The notes under the pieces: model-generated
The model's database searches: none
The model's input: the letters and a program-made list of their open reading frames with translations, nothing else
What the model was told of the DNA's origin: nothing
Position numbers and translations under genes: made by a program
Shown here: piece after piece, positions 1-12,191 of the stretch
How positions within the stretch are numbered: the stretch's first letter is position 1
Layout of the letters: the number at the start of each line of letters is the position of its first letter
NCBI GenBank assembly: GCA_034190875.2
Contig: CM067356.1
Location: forward strand, 59,367,825 to 59,431,824
DNA length: 64,000 bases
From: Urechis unicinctus
Taxonomy: Eukaryota > Annelida > Polychaeta > Xenopneusta > Urechidae
Reading direction: 5' to 3'

Positions 1-613
1 GATGCAAAAAGAAAACTTGAATAAGATGAAGGAATTTTCATACCTATGAACGTTTATAAACAATTTGAGTAAGCTCCGTCCGTGCTATTTCGTCAAAGTC
101 TATTGATTCCTGCAGAATAAGTTCATGTCTAAGCCATTTTAGCGCCACGTTTATTTTGGAGCAACATGGTGTTGCAGTGATTGGAATTTATATTTCCCAA
201 AGTTTATGTGACTGATAGACAATCACGCAATCGCAGATTACCAAAGTGGTAAAGATATTAACCAAGAACATGGATCCGCATAAATACGTAGAAGCAAACA
301 ATGATGAAAAGTGGCCAGGAGCTGCACAAAATATGATTTTTGCCATTTCTTTAGATATCATCTCTTTGCAGGATGCTATGTTACAAAATCACTGTCCAAC
401 CAGGGCTAGAGGCTTCCATTTTCATAGCTTGAGTTACAGATGTCTCTCAGCTAAACCCTTCAATTTGAATGCATTCATCGGGTTAATAATATCAACCAGT
501 TACGTAGTATCATGTTAATATAAGAGCATGGAAACATTATTACATAAATCTGGTCTTTCAATATAATGAACGTGAATAGCATGTCTGTTTCTGAATTTTA
601 GGAAATCTTCAGG
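1..613. other. upstream sequence without a recognised gene
   Basis: AT-rich sequence with no protein I can recognise. A 90-codon open frame at 246-518 (+) has no recognisable domain and is probably chance. An AG acceptor at 600-601 immediately precedes the first coding exon of the next gene, so part of this stretch is probably a 5' UTR intron of that gene. Confidence 0.4.
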
Positions 614-3600
614 ATGACGAGTTTATCACCTGGTCCTCTGTTTGGCACACCTGGTCTTAATCAGTCTTCTCTCCCAGTATCACGATCAGCATCTAAGACC
701 GAGCTACAACAGAAATATGCCAAGTATACATGGAGCAATATAACTTGAAACCAAATTGCAAAATAAGTTATAATTTGAAGAATTCAATTGAATAGGAAAT
801 GTAAAGTATGCATTATTTGATAATTCCTACAATCATGTTATTGTTGGATTGTCCTTTGCTCCCTCCTCCTACACAAATAATGATCCACTTTCCCGAACAA
901 ATGTAATTGAAAAATCTAATGACTCTATGCAGGCAGTCAAATACACCTGACAATCCGCAGCCAAGAGTGTATGACATCAGGAACACATCTACCAAGCTTG
1001 TGCTTTTGAACGAAAAGACACGACCAAAGGTAGAATTCTCTTGTTTATAAAGTCATCAATAATCCAACTTTCTTAATTCATTCATAATTTGAAGCAAATA
1101 ATGCTGTACTCATTAGTAAGTGAATCCCCTGGGTAGTTTGAGAAGGGTTGTGATAGTCTTCAGCTTCATAGAGTGATTACCTGAAATGGTTCATGTTGCC
1201 TGAAGATTAATGTGTTACCTGTGTGGTATGTGTCTGGACAGTCTGGAAGTCATTTACGTGGCCACGTGGAACCCACTCCACCAAAGTGAGTACTTGATAC
1301 TCGCGACAGTGGTTAGTGATTCCTAAGATGTCAAGATGGAGCATGATTGCCATATTTCTCATTCCATTCAAGCAAGCACTCGTATTTGACAGGGTCTCAT
1401 CTACGGAGCTGCTCATGATTACATTACTTAGGTTATCTACAGATAAATAAAGATGATTAAGTCCAGGGTCTATGGTCCAAGATATTCAGTTTGAATTGTC
1501 TTTCCTAAATTAGCAGCAATGCACCTTATTCCATGAATATTGATGGATACCAAAAACATAGAATATATGCAAGATTATCATTCTAGGCCATAGCTTGCTT
1601 ATCTTTGAACCTTCATACCGTCTTCAACATAACAAGATCACTGTGCCTGTGTGAAGTCACTTTTCAAAAAATAGAAACGGTCATTTTGATATAAATTGAC
1701 ATCAAAGTTCACCATAATTTTGAATGATTATTTGTATTTTGGTTTCAGGATACCTAATCCAAACAGACATCGTCCAGGTAGAAATACAGCTTTACTATCA
1801 GTCACAATCTATATGATATATGAAGATTATTGCAGTATAATGACACATCAAAAGCACAGGAATGTAAATGACCATATCATTATATCCAGTACAACGTAGG
1901 GTGCTATTAGGTGATTTGTTGATATATACTGCTATTCAATTTAGCTTGTATGGTACCAAGCTCAGGTATGTTATATCACACCTGAGAACACTGGCCTGTG
2001 AATTTACATAAGAATAGATTAAACAAAGCCCTGCTAACACTAAGGCAATTATTGACCAGAGCAAGTCCGACTGACACAGGTGGTTATCAACACGTTCCCT
2101 TCTCAGTGGCATGGAGCCAATACTGTTGGAGGCTATTCCTTGTCCAAACATTAATCTCTCAGTGAGTGTAAATGTCAATTACTGCACTCAGCCATGGAGC
2201 TTAACTCCTCTTCTGCTCACCACTCCATTGATCTGCAACGGACAAGCTTAAGTATGTCTGCTTTCTTGAGTTGGCCAATGGTTACTTTTCAAGTATATGA
2301 ACTATATGAATTGTGCCAGGGAGTAACACGCAGGGGGCTTAGGGGTGTTGTTTTTTTGTTTTTATATGTATGTATTGGGAATTGTCTTTGGGGTCTTGTT
2401 ATGACATGATGTGATATATCAAAAGGAATTTTTATATATCTATATGTGAATATTTAAGTCTAAAGTATAGAAGCTCAATGATGTATTATTGTTTTGTTTC
2501 AGAGCCACCCCGTAACTGTAAAAACATAATAATCATAACTGTATATACATTAACTAGACACTCTTTCACAGCAAATGGTGGTATTTGAATGCTTCTTAAT
2601 TGCATAAACTTGGCACAAATTGCACTGAATGGGTTATTTCAATGTGATGGTTAACAATACAACAACACAGTCATCTAATCTACATGTAATTGAGCACCCC
2701 CCCCCCCCCTAGCTATTCACTGGAGATGATTAAAGAACTGGTGTTTAATTAATCTGTCAATATTGATTAATCATTGATTGTTATTGATTACCAACCAACC
2801 ACTTCCCATTGTTTTGATTGCCCCTCTTCCAACCAACCTGAGGTGTATGGGCAGTCAGGTGTGCTCCTGGGAGCTAATTGTGAAGTTGATCCTTTGTTAA
2901 TTGGCTCTGATGTGGCCTTTGGACAAGTGCAGTGTTTGTGTTAGATTGGAGAGATTGCTCAGGGTTGTGTGATAAGGAATGCTTATGATTCACAGGAAGT
3001 CATGGACTTGTCCTGTCTTTAATAACGCCCTGTTAACAGGCATCTCATCTGCTGTGGAAAATTATTTATTGTGTCAGTCGGATGATCTCTGTTAATATGA
3101 CTCCCCACCCTCCTGTCACTTACCCCACCCACCTGCCACTTACCCCACCCACCTCCCACTTACCCCACCCACCTCCAATTTATACTCCAACCACCTCCAA
3201 TTTATACTGACAAACTCCCTTTGCATCAATTGCTATTCTCCTTGATGTGTTGAATTCATCACAGATAAATCCCCACTTCATCACATTTGTCACTCAGTCC
3301 ATTGGTTTGTTATCACTTGCTTACCTCATTGGTGTTAGAGTCTTCATAGTTTTGACAGTGGTCCCTACCACTGGCACTTCCTGTGGTCCCTACCTCTGGC
3401 ACTTCTTGTCATCAATAGAATACAAAATGCCTCAGTCGCCTTTTCCTCGCTAACATATGTGGTCAGATATATGTCAAATAAATTTGTTTTAATTGATATT
3501 TTACACTGTTTATTTCCCTTTATATACTATAACAATATATGCTGACGAATACAATTTTTTTTGTCATTTCCACATAGCCTGACGCTTTTGTACAATAATC

Positions 3601-6600
3601 TGACACACTTGTAGTTCCGTTAATTGGTCCTTACCACGGGCATTTCCCACTTATTTGATGTTGTGATGCTGAATGACTTGAATATTGTACAAAATGACTT
3701 GACAGGCATTTTCCTGGTCTCAATATCTGGTCAGATGTTTATCAAACAACATTATTTGTTACATCTTTTGAAAACTGTATCCTTTCTTAATTTTGTATAA
3801 AAAATTTATTTGAACAAAATATCTACGTAAGCAGCAAATCACCGAACCATGTATAATTTTGGAGGTTTGGTGTTGCCAAGCAACCAGTTTCTTGTCTGTT
3901 GATTTGTTTTGTTTCTATAGTAACTGATACTGTGTCCCCTCCAGCTTCTGCCCCTGGCAAAAATCAGACCCGCCATGTTGAGTGTCACGATTCCAGTTCC
4001 CCCCGTCACACAGAAACTCCCTCACCAAGGTCACGACCACACCCACCCCGTGCCTGGGTCCATGGGAGCATGCAACAGCCCCAGAGACCCAAAGGTGCAA
4101 CTGAGCATTTTGTCTAATTCATCACCTCCAATGTTGTATGAGTCACAGATATGCAGTCTTATTTCCATGCCTCAATGATTGAATCATGTTGAATGTACTA
4201 CAATTGAATGTGTATTTATCCACAGATGATCCACCCACCAGAACCACCCGACCTCCACCCCAGCGCCGCCCGGCCTCCTGCAATGATACTCCCGACAGCC
4301 ACAATCAGCCTTCACCCCAGACCAGATCTCGTCATCACACATCTGCCCCTAAACGGATTTCTGCTGAAGAGAACCATTTTCTCCTCCACCCCGACTTGAC
4401 ACCAGGAAACCAGTACTACCTCTGGCAAATTACTAAGACATATGACCAGGGTCCAATGAGGAAGCTGAAGCAGAGGCAGTATGAAGATCTTCTGGCCCTA
4501 CAAGCATACAGAGGTAACCGACAGACTGAACTGCAAATATTTTTTTATTTGTTTGTATGCAAATCTCTTCAACTAATTGATTTTATAAGATTGAATTTCA
4601 GGTTTTATAAATATCAAATAACATACTGCTAGGCAGCTTGATTTAGGATACAAGAGTGTTGAAAATTTACCTTTGATGTTTGGATGTACTAGGTTTTCAC
4701 CGTCCCCATGAGGTTTATGGGTATATGCACTACCTCCAGAGAACTCGTAAACAACAGTTTGCAGCAGGCTCTGCGAATCGATACTCCACAAACTCTCAAA
4801 AAACCATGGTAGAAAGAGCCAAAGAGTTAAAGGCAAAAAGGGAGCGTAAAAAACTCAAAGAAAGTGAGGAAAAAGAAAGGGAGAAAAAGTTGAAAGGGTC
4901 ACACACAAGTGAATCTAACACTGAAAAGAAAGATGATAAAGAGGAATTGGATTCAGTGAAACCAAAATCCCAAAAATATAGAAAAGAAAAGAGAGAAAAG
5001 GATACCTCTTCAAAAGATGTTGTTGAATCTAAGCCAGGAAAGGCAAAAGCCAGAAGTCAGCGTGAAAGGCTAAAGGGGGTCGGGCCCAGTCACTCTAAGA
5101 CTGTACCAAGTAGCAAAGACCAAGTAAATTCACCCAGAATATCGAACTCACCTGAGGATGATGACAGAATGGATGTATCTACACCTCAAGGCTCGTATCC
5201 AAGACCACACAAGCCTCTGCCGTCAATCAAACCTGGAAAGATGTCTACCTCTGATGAACAACAGAAAGAGGCAGATCTTGACCAACAGGAGAACTCTGTT
5301 GCAGTGGCTTCTGTAGAGAAAGGTGAGTCTAAAGATGGAGGCAGCCACGAGAAAACACAGCAAGATAGCAGTGAGTCGAACAATATGAGTGACAATCAAA
5401 TGGACTCTGAGGTTGAAAAACCTGAAAGTGGAGATCCTGGAGAGGTTAATGAAGGTAGAATCATGACTCCTGGGAAGGAAGACACTCCACTCATGAAACA
5501 AAATGAGGTGCTTAAAGAAAGCTCTGTCGTGACCCCAGCAGAGGAAGAGGGTCTCCGAGAGAACTCTTCTAGAAATCAATCACAAGTTGTGGAAGAAAGC
5601 ATAGTTAAGATTTCAACCAAGGATGACACTCCTCGAGAAAGTTCACCTGAGAAGCAAGTGGATAAGTTGGAAGGAGAGACTGTCGAGACACCAGCGAGAG
5701 ATGAGGCCCCTCAACAAACTGAGATCAGCAAGGATGCTGGTGATCAAGGTGTCCAACCCAAAGACACCATAGTAGATGGGAACGAGGAAACCTGCACTGA
5801 CATTACAAACAACATTGACCAGAAAGAAACTCACAAACCATTCAGAGCCTATGAAAGAATAAGATCCGTTGACAATCTAAAAGATGATCTGCAAATGGAA
5901 TTATTTTTGCCCACAGTGGAGGCAGGTATGGACTCTGATGCACCTTTATCATCGCCGGTTCAAAAGGAGCCCTTGTCAGTTTCTCAGCAAGACCAGGCTA
6001 TTGAACCTAAACCTAATCCTGATGTTCAGGACCATGTCAACCTGTGAGTAGCCCTCAATCATTAGTGTCCACAATCAGGTTTGTCACAGGTAACAGGGCC
6101 AGGAAATTGATGGCTCAGGAGGTGCTTAATATCAGTTAATGCCCCTAATACCTAATACAAGTCATTCCAGTTGATGTGATTTCAAAATATCAATCATTAT
6201 AAGTGTAGATAGATCAACCATGCCTGGAAATGTGAAGTGGAAATGTTAAACCTAATTATCTAGGATATAACTAATTCTCATAGCAATTGATCTCGTGTGA
6301 AGGGATGGACTTACTGAAGATGATGCCATATCGTATGGAAGTCTGTCTGGCAGAGAGGGAACTAGCCGACCAAAATCCCGCCTTGGAAACAGACCCACAG
6401 CTGAAGGTCAGGAGATAATCTTATTTACATACCTCTTAATAGTACCTTTGAATCTATTTATTCCAACCATACCCATGCTTACCAGTATTTCTTGCTTACA
6501 TATCCTACTTTACAGACTTACTATTGAATCAAATTTGATATTTGTTTGATGATCCATAATCCCCTCACAGAAAGGGAAGCCCAGTTAGCTGGATCCCACT

Positions 6601-9600
6601 CATCAATTGAAGTCCACAAGGAGAATGACAGTATCCCAAAATCTGCAGGGGACCCAGTGGTTACTACAGCTGCACTGAAGTCAGAGGTCACCGCAAGCCA
6701 GACAACAGATGGGTCACGAACGAGTCGAGAAGAGAATCAAGTCTCCCAGGCTCCAAATGATTCAAAAATATGGTCTGAAACACAACAGGATTCTAAGAAA
6801 GATGCCTGTGGAAATTTACCTCCTCGAGAACCAAGTCCATTGGACAAAGTCAATGGAAATTTACTACCCAGAGAACAAAGTCAATTAGACAAAGTTAATG
6901 GAAATTTACTCCTTAGAGAACCAAGTTCATTAGACAAAGAAAATGGAAATTTACCCCCCAAAGAACAAAGTCCATTGGCGGATGATGGTCCGAGAGAGAA
7001 ACATTTCACCCCACAAAATGGGCACGATGATGTATACGCTCCTCAGACCAGACATGAGGAAGCTATTGACAATGAGAAGTCAGTGACATTTAGAGACAGG
7101 GAAGAAACAACCAAATCACGGGATGAATCCATTAGAATAAGTGGAGTGTCTGACATCGACAACAGTGTAATCAGAGGACTCAAAGGGCATGCAGAAATAA
7201 CTCTTCCTGATGAATATGTGATCAGAGAAGATAATGATCCAAAGGATACATGGGTCTCGGATCCTACTAACAGCTCATGTCAAATTAGAGACGGAACCTC
7301 TGAAGAAGATGCCTTGGCAACAGCAGATAAAATAAAAGAAGAGGACAAGACGAGTAGTGACCAACCACAGGAAATCAGGGTGTCAGTGCCTCAAGAACAA
7401 CAGGTCACTCCCAAAGAACAGATCCAAGAGACAGTTGTCACTCCCAAACAACAGGTCCAGGAGACAGATGTCACTCCCAAAGGACAGGTCCAAGAGACAG
7501 ATGTCACTCCCAAAAATCAGGTCATAGAGACAGATGTCACTCCCAAAGAACAGGTCCAAGAGACAGATGTCACTCCCAAAGAACAGGTCAATAAGACAGA
7601 TGTCACTCCCAAGAAACAGATCCAAGAGACAGATGTCACTCCCAAAGAACAGGTCCAGGAGACAGATGTCACACCCAATGAACAGGTCCAGGAGACAGAT
7701 GTCACTCCCAATGAACAGGTCAATAATACAGATGTCACAGAAAAGGTGTGTCACTCCCAAAGAACAGGTCCAGGAGACAGATGTCACTCCCAAAGAACAG
7801 GTACAAGAGACAGATGTCACTCCCAAAGAACAGGTACAAGAGACAGATGTCACTCCCAAAGAACAGGTCATAGAGACAGATGTCACTCCCATAGAACAGG
7901 TCCAAGAGGCAGATGTCTCATCCAAAGAACATGTCCAAGAGACAGATGTCACACCCAAAGAACAGGTCCAAGAGACAGATGTCACTCCCAAAGAACAGGT
8001 CCAAGAAAGTACAGCTGTCACACCCGAAGAACAGGTCCAAGAAAGTACAGCTGTCACACCCGAAGAACAGGTCCAAGAGACAGGTATCACCACCAAAGAA
8101 CAGGTCCAAGAGACAGTTGTCACTGCCAAAGAACACATCCAAGACACAGATATCACACCCCAAGAACAGATCCAAGAGAGAGATGTCACTCCGCAAGAAC
8201 AGGTCGAAGAGACAGTTGTCACATCCCAAGAACAGGTCCAAGAGGCAGATGTCCCCTTCAAAGAGCAGGTCCAAGAGACAGATGTCATTCCCAATGAACA
8301 GGTCCAAGAGGCAGATGTCACATCCCAAGAACAGATCCAAGAGACAGATGTCACTCCCAAAGAACAGGTCCAGGAGACAGATGTCACTCCCAATGAACAG
8401 GTCAATAAGACAGATGTCACATCCCAAGAAAAGGTCCAAGAGACAGATGTCACTCCCAAAGAACAGGTCCAAGAGACAGTTGTCACTCCCAATGAACAGG
8501 TCCAGGAGACAGATGTCGCACCCAAAGAACAGGTCCAAGAGACAGTTGTCACTCCCAACGAACAGATCCAAGAGAGGGATGTCACACCCCAAGAACAGAT
8601 CAAAGAGAGAGATGTCACTCCGCAAGAACAGGTCGAAGAGACAGTTGTCACATCCCAAGAACAGGTCCAAGAGGCAGATGTCCCCTTCAAAGAGCAGGTC
8701 CAAGAGACAGATGTCATTCCCAACGAACAGGTCCAAGAGGCAGATGTCACATCCCAAAAACAGATCCAAGAGACAGATGTCACTCCCAAAGAACAGGTCC
8801 AGGAGACAGATGTCACTCCCAATGAACAGGTCAATAAGACAGATGTCACATCCCAAGAAAAGGTCCAAGAGACAGATGTCACTCCCAAAGAACAGGTCCA
8901 AGAGACAGTTGTCACTCCCAATGAACAGGTCCAGGAGACAGATGTCGCACCCAAAGAACAGGTCCAAGAGACAGTTGTCACTCCCAACGAACAGATCCAA
9001 GAGAGGGATGTCACTCCCAATGAACAGGTCCAAAAGACAGATGTCACACCCAAAGAACAGGTCCAAGAGACAGATGTCAAACCCCAAGAAAAGGTACAAC
9101 AGACAGATGTCACTCCCAAAGAACAGGTCCTGGAGATAGATTTCACTCTCAACGAACAAGTCCTAAAGACAGATGTCACATTCCAAGAACAGATCCAAGA
9201 GGCATATGTCACAGCCCAAGAACAGTTCCAAGAGGCAGATGTCACTCCCAAAGAACTGGTCCAAGAGGCAGATGTCACATCCCAAGAGCAGGTCCAGGAA
9301 GAGGTTGTCACTCTCAAAGAACTTGTCCAAGAGAAAGTTGTCACTCCCAAAGAACTGGTCCAAGAGACAGTAGTCACATCCCAAGAACAGGTCCAGGAGG
9401 CTGATGTCACATCCCAAGAACAGGTCCAAGAGACAGAAGTCATCTCCAAAGAGCAGGTCAAAGATGCAGTTGTCACATCCAAGGAACATGTCCAGGAGGC
9501 AATTGTCACACCCAAAGAACAGGTCCTAGAAACAGCTGTTGCACCCCAAGAAAATGTCCAAGAAATGGCTGTCACTCCCAAAGAACGGGTCCAAGACATA

Positions 9601-10164
9601 GTTGTTACACCCCAAGAACAGGTCCAAGAGACTGTCACAACTGAAAAACAGGCCCAAGAACCCTTAGCTGTCGCACCACAAGAAGAAGTCCAAAAACCTG
9701 CAGTTATCGAACCCCAAGAACAGATCCAGGAAGCAGATGTCACACCCCAAGAACAGATCCAGGAAGCAGATGTCACACCCCAAGAACAGATCCAGGAAGC
9801 AGATGTCACACCCCAAGAACAGATCCAGGAAGCAGATGTCACACCCCAAGAACAGATCCAGGAAGCAAATGTCACACCCCAAGAACAGGTCCAGGAAGCA
9901 GATGTCACACCCCAAGAACAGGTCCGGGATACAGTTGTCACACCACAGAAACAAGTTCAAGAAACAGCTGTCTTTCACCAAGAACAGGTCCAAGAAACTA
10001 CAGTCGTCACATCCCAAGAACAGGTCCAAGAGACAGCTGTCACTCCCAAAGAACAGGTCCAAGAGACAGCTGTCACTCCCAAAGAACAGGTCCAAGAGAC
10101 AGTAGTCACTCCCAAAGAACAGGTACAGGAGATGTATCGCATGAGAAATAATATCATACTATAA
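614..10164 (+). CDS. unrecognised multi-exon protein with 11-residue tandem repeats (frame broken once)
   Basis: I do not recognise this family. Coding exons that join in phase are 614-723 and 933-1029, then, after at least one exon I could not place, 3921-4094, 4226-4513, 4693-6043, 6303-6406 and 6571 onward. The start is the ATG 12 bases after an acceptor at 601. The N-terminus is Ser/Pro-rich. Exon 4226-4513 into 4693 encodes the most conserved-looking block (LTPGNQYYLWQITKTYDQG, then a YEDLLALQ stretch and HRPHEVYGYMHYLQ). Next comes a highly charged Lys/Glu helix (AKELKAKRERKKLKESEEKE), then a long acidic Ser/Thr-rich disordered region. The last exon holds roughly 80 copies of VTPKEQVQETD. 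Near 7736-7752 extra bases shift the frame by one; the repeat then runs open to the stop at 10164. The charged helix and many Thr-Pro sites could suit a cytoskeletal or ciliary scaffold, which is only a guess. Confidence 0.6.
7390..10135 (+). repeat. coding 33-bp minisatellite, about 83 units
   Basis: Tandem 33-base units encode an 11-residue consensus VTPKEQVQETD. The most common changes are P to S, K to Q or N, T to A and D to V. Units are diverged in the middle and nearly identical in runs, such as the five copies at about 9720-9880. A block of 13 units is itself duplicated with a spacing of 429 bases (the variant unit starting GTCCCCTTCA occurs at 8251 and 8680). Because 33 is a multiple of three, several other frames on both strands are also open here. 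Those long antisense frames are by-products. Confidence 0.95.
7733..7756 (+). other. frameshift within the repeat exon
   Basis: Between two otherwise regular 33-base units the sequence carries an extra AGAAAAGGTGTGTCAC-like stretch (16 bases, one more than a multiple of three). The frame entering from exon 6571 continues as an Arg/Cys-rich frame to a stop at about 8297. The repeat consensus continues one frame over to 10164. A 22-base intron would restore the frame formally but is far too short to be credible. An assembly error or allelic indel in an unstable array is the simplest explanation. Confidence 0.75.
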
Positions 10165-11283
10165 CATGTGATCTTCAGGCAAATACAATGGCATTTGAGT
10201 TGTCTGCTTTGTATTGAACTGGACCACCATCTTGCTTCAGTTGAGCCTTCTAAAGGATTTAGGATTTAAATTGAGACTGACAGTCGCATTTAAACTGGTT
10301 TTGTTGAGATCCCGGTACGTTTACCAGTGGCATCTTGTTATTTGGTTAGATATTGTCGTCTGATCATGGCCAGTTTATGCTGTGTGTGTGATTTCCCATT
10401 ATGTAATTGTATTACCAAATGTAAGCTATTGACAAGGCTTCCAAGAAGTCTTCATAATGAGGTTCAGTGTTTGAAGAAGATGTCAATTTTCCTCGGCAGT
10501 ATTATGAATAATTCCAACATTAATCAGGCCCATTATTGATTGAATATCAGCTATCTTTGATTCTCCCCTACTCTAGTTCCTCAATGTATACAGTATATCT
10601 TCTTCATATTAACACTTGTGCAACTTATACAAGCATGTAATTTTCTTGGCAAGAATTATTTTTCAGGTAATTTAAGAAGAGTTATAATCAAAAGCAAAGG
10701 TTTTCGCAGCACTTTTATTTATGTTGTCCTTCTTATTTTGTTTGTTTGTAATTTTTTGTTGGATTCTGATATATCTGTTATATGTATGCTTATATTTGTT
10801 TGTGTTTTAAGCACATAAATGCAATGATATGCTTACTTTTTGACTCACTACGTGTCTTAATGTATTGTCTTCCCCAATTATCTTCCCATTATAAACATGT
10901 GTGCTTATGAAATGCCTTCATTGTGAATCTGCAATTACTGGATGATATATGTTTTGACGTATGGCAATTACTGTGATAATACTCCCCTGTGATGAAGTAG
11001 ACTTGATTCAGATCGCCGCCATGTACATCAGTAATAGCGACCATAGCGTTCCGTCCAATTTGGTTTAGCTATAATCCTGTAGTTCAATAAATTTCCATGA
11101 TGTTTGAATGGATGTGTTGTTGATATAGAGTCACTGTGCCTGTGGTAAGAATGTTACCAGAGATGGTAGTATTGAGAGTTGTTGTCAAGGGACATTTGAG
11201 GATTCACAGATAAGTTCATAATGCAATACTCATTCAATGCAGTAACTTTAACCAATTACTGATATCCCACAGGTGCTAATGAA
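10165..11283. other. intergenic or 3' UTR, nothing recognised
   Basis: AT-rich sequence following the stop of the repeat protein. It contains polyadenylation-like signals, for example AATAAA near 11085. Short open frames here have no recognisable domain. Confidence 0.4.
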
Positions 11284-11441
11284 GTAGGGTAGTAACAGCT
11301 GAGGTAGGGCAGTAACAGCTGAGGTAGGGCAGTAACAGCTGAGGTAGGGCAGTAACAGCTGAGGTAGGGTAGTAACAGCTGATGTAGGGCAGTAACAGCT
11401 GAGGTAGGGTAGTAACAGCTGAGGTAGGGCAGTAACAGAGA
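11284..11441. repeat. 20-bp minisatellite, about 8 units
   Basis: Tandem copies of GAGGTAGGGCAGTAACAGCT with C/T variation at one position (GGGCAG or GGGTAG). Short open frames on the minus strand, reading YLSCYCPTSAVT-like peptides, come only from this array. Confidence 0.95.
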
Positions 11442-12191
11442 CAAATGCAGCATGATCCCAGAGTCGATTTTATTTCAAAAGTCATTAATCACACCTGTCA
11501 ATACTAGGACAAAAAATAACAGACACACATTATACAGATGATGAACATCAGATGATGACAACAATGGCGACGATGATGATGATGATTATCGTGAGATGCT
11601 CAAGCAGAGATAATATGCTAACTATCCATGGCTAGTGTGAGGTATATGAGAAATCCAAATGCAGCAAGAGACAGCGCATATAGGGTGAGGCCGTTACGGG
11701 ACGTTTTGTCTAGAGCGCCAGGTCAGATGGTTAAAGTACGTTGACAAGTCCCTCCCTGAATGAGTTGCATCCTCCTTAAAATAACATGTTACACTCCTAG
11801 CCAGATATTGACCTCCAGTTTCAAACAGCACCTACAACAAAGGTTTCAAATCCACTTTGAAAAAGTATAATAACATTTGTCATTGACATGTGCCAGTTGA
11901 TGAGGTAAACACGGGCTTGATGGTTAATTGAATATTGGCTTAGTCATTAAGCAACACTACGTCAACTCTGCTATCTCATCCAGTTTGCCCAGTTAACTGC
12001 ATTTACTTTCCACATGCGGCTGTATTTGTTAGCTGGAAATCCATCTCCATTTACGTTACATACGATCTAAAATCCATTGACATGTCAAAGGAACACATTG
12101 AATAATGTACAATTGACAATAGCTGATTTAAGGCAAGCATTCACTCACTTTGCATAAGGAGAAAATCGATTTCAGATTGCCTAGTGATGAA

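Noticed and set aside
1749..1777. Possible exon of the first gene (CAG, 29 bases, GTAGAA)
   Set aside because: Good splice sites, but joining it to the preceding exon in phase gives an early stop, so it was not included.
7383..9941. 852-codon minus-strand open frame
   Set aside because: Product of a stop-free 33-base repeat read in antisense; composition is a simple WTCSLGVTSVS repetition with no domain, and the plus strand is continuous with a phased multi-exon gene.
7390..10135. CRISPR-like array
   Set aside because: Repeats are contiguous, coding, without unique spacers, and the genome is eukaryotic.
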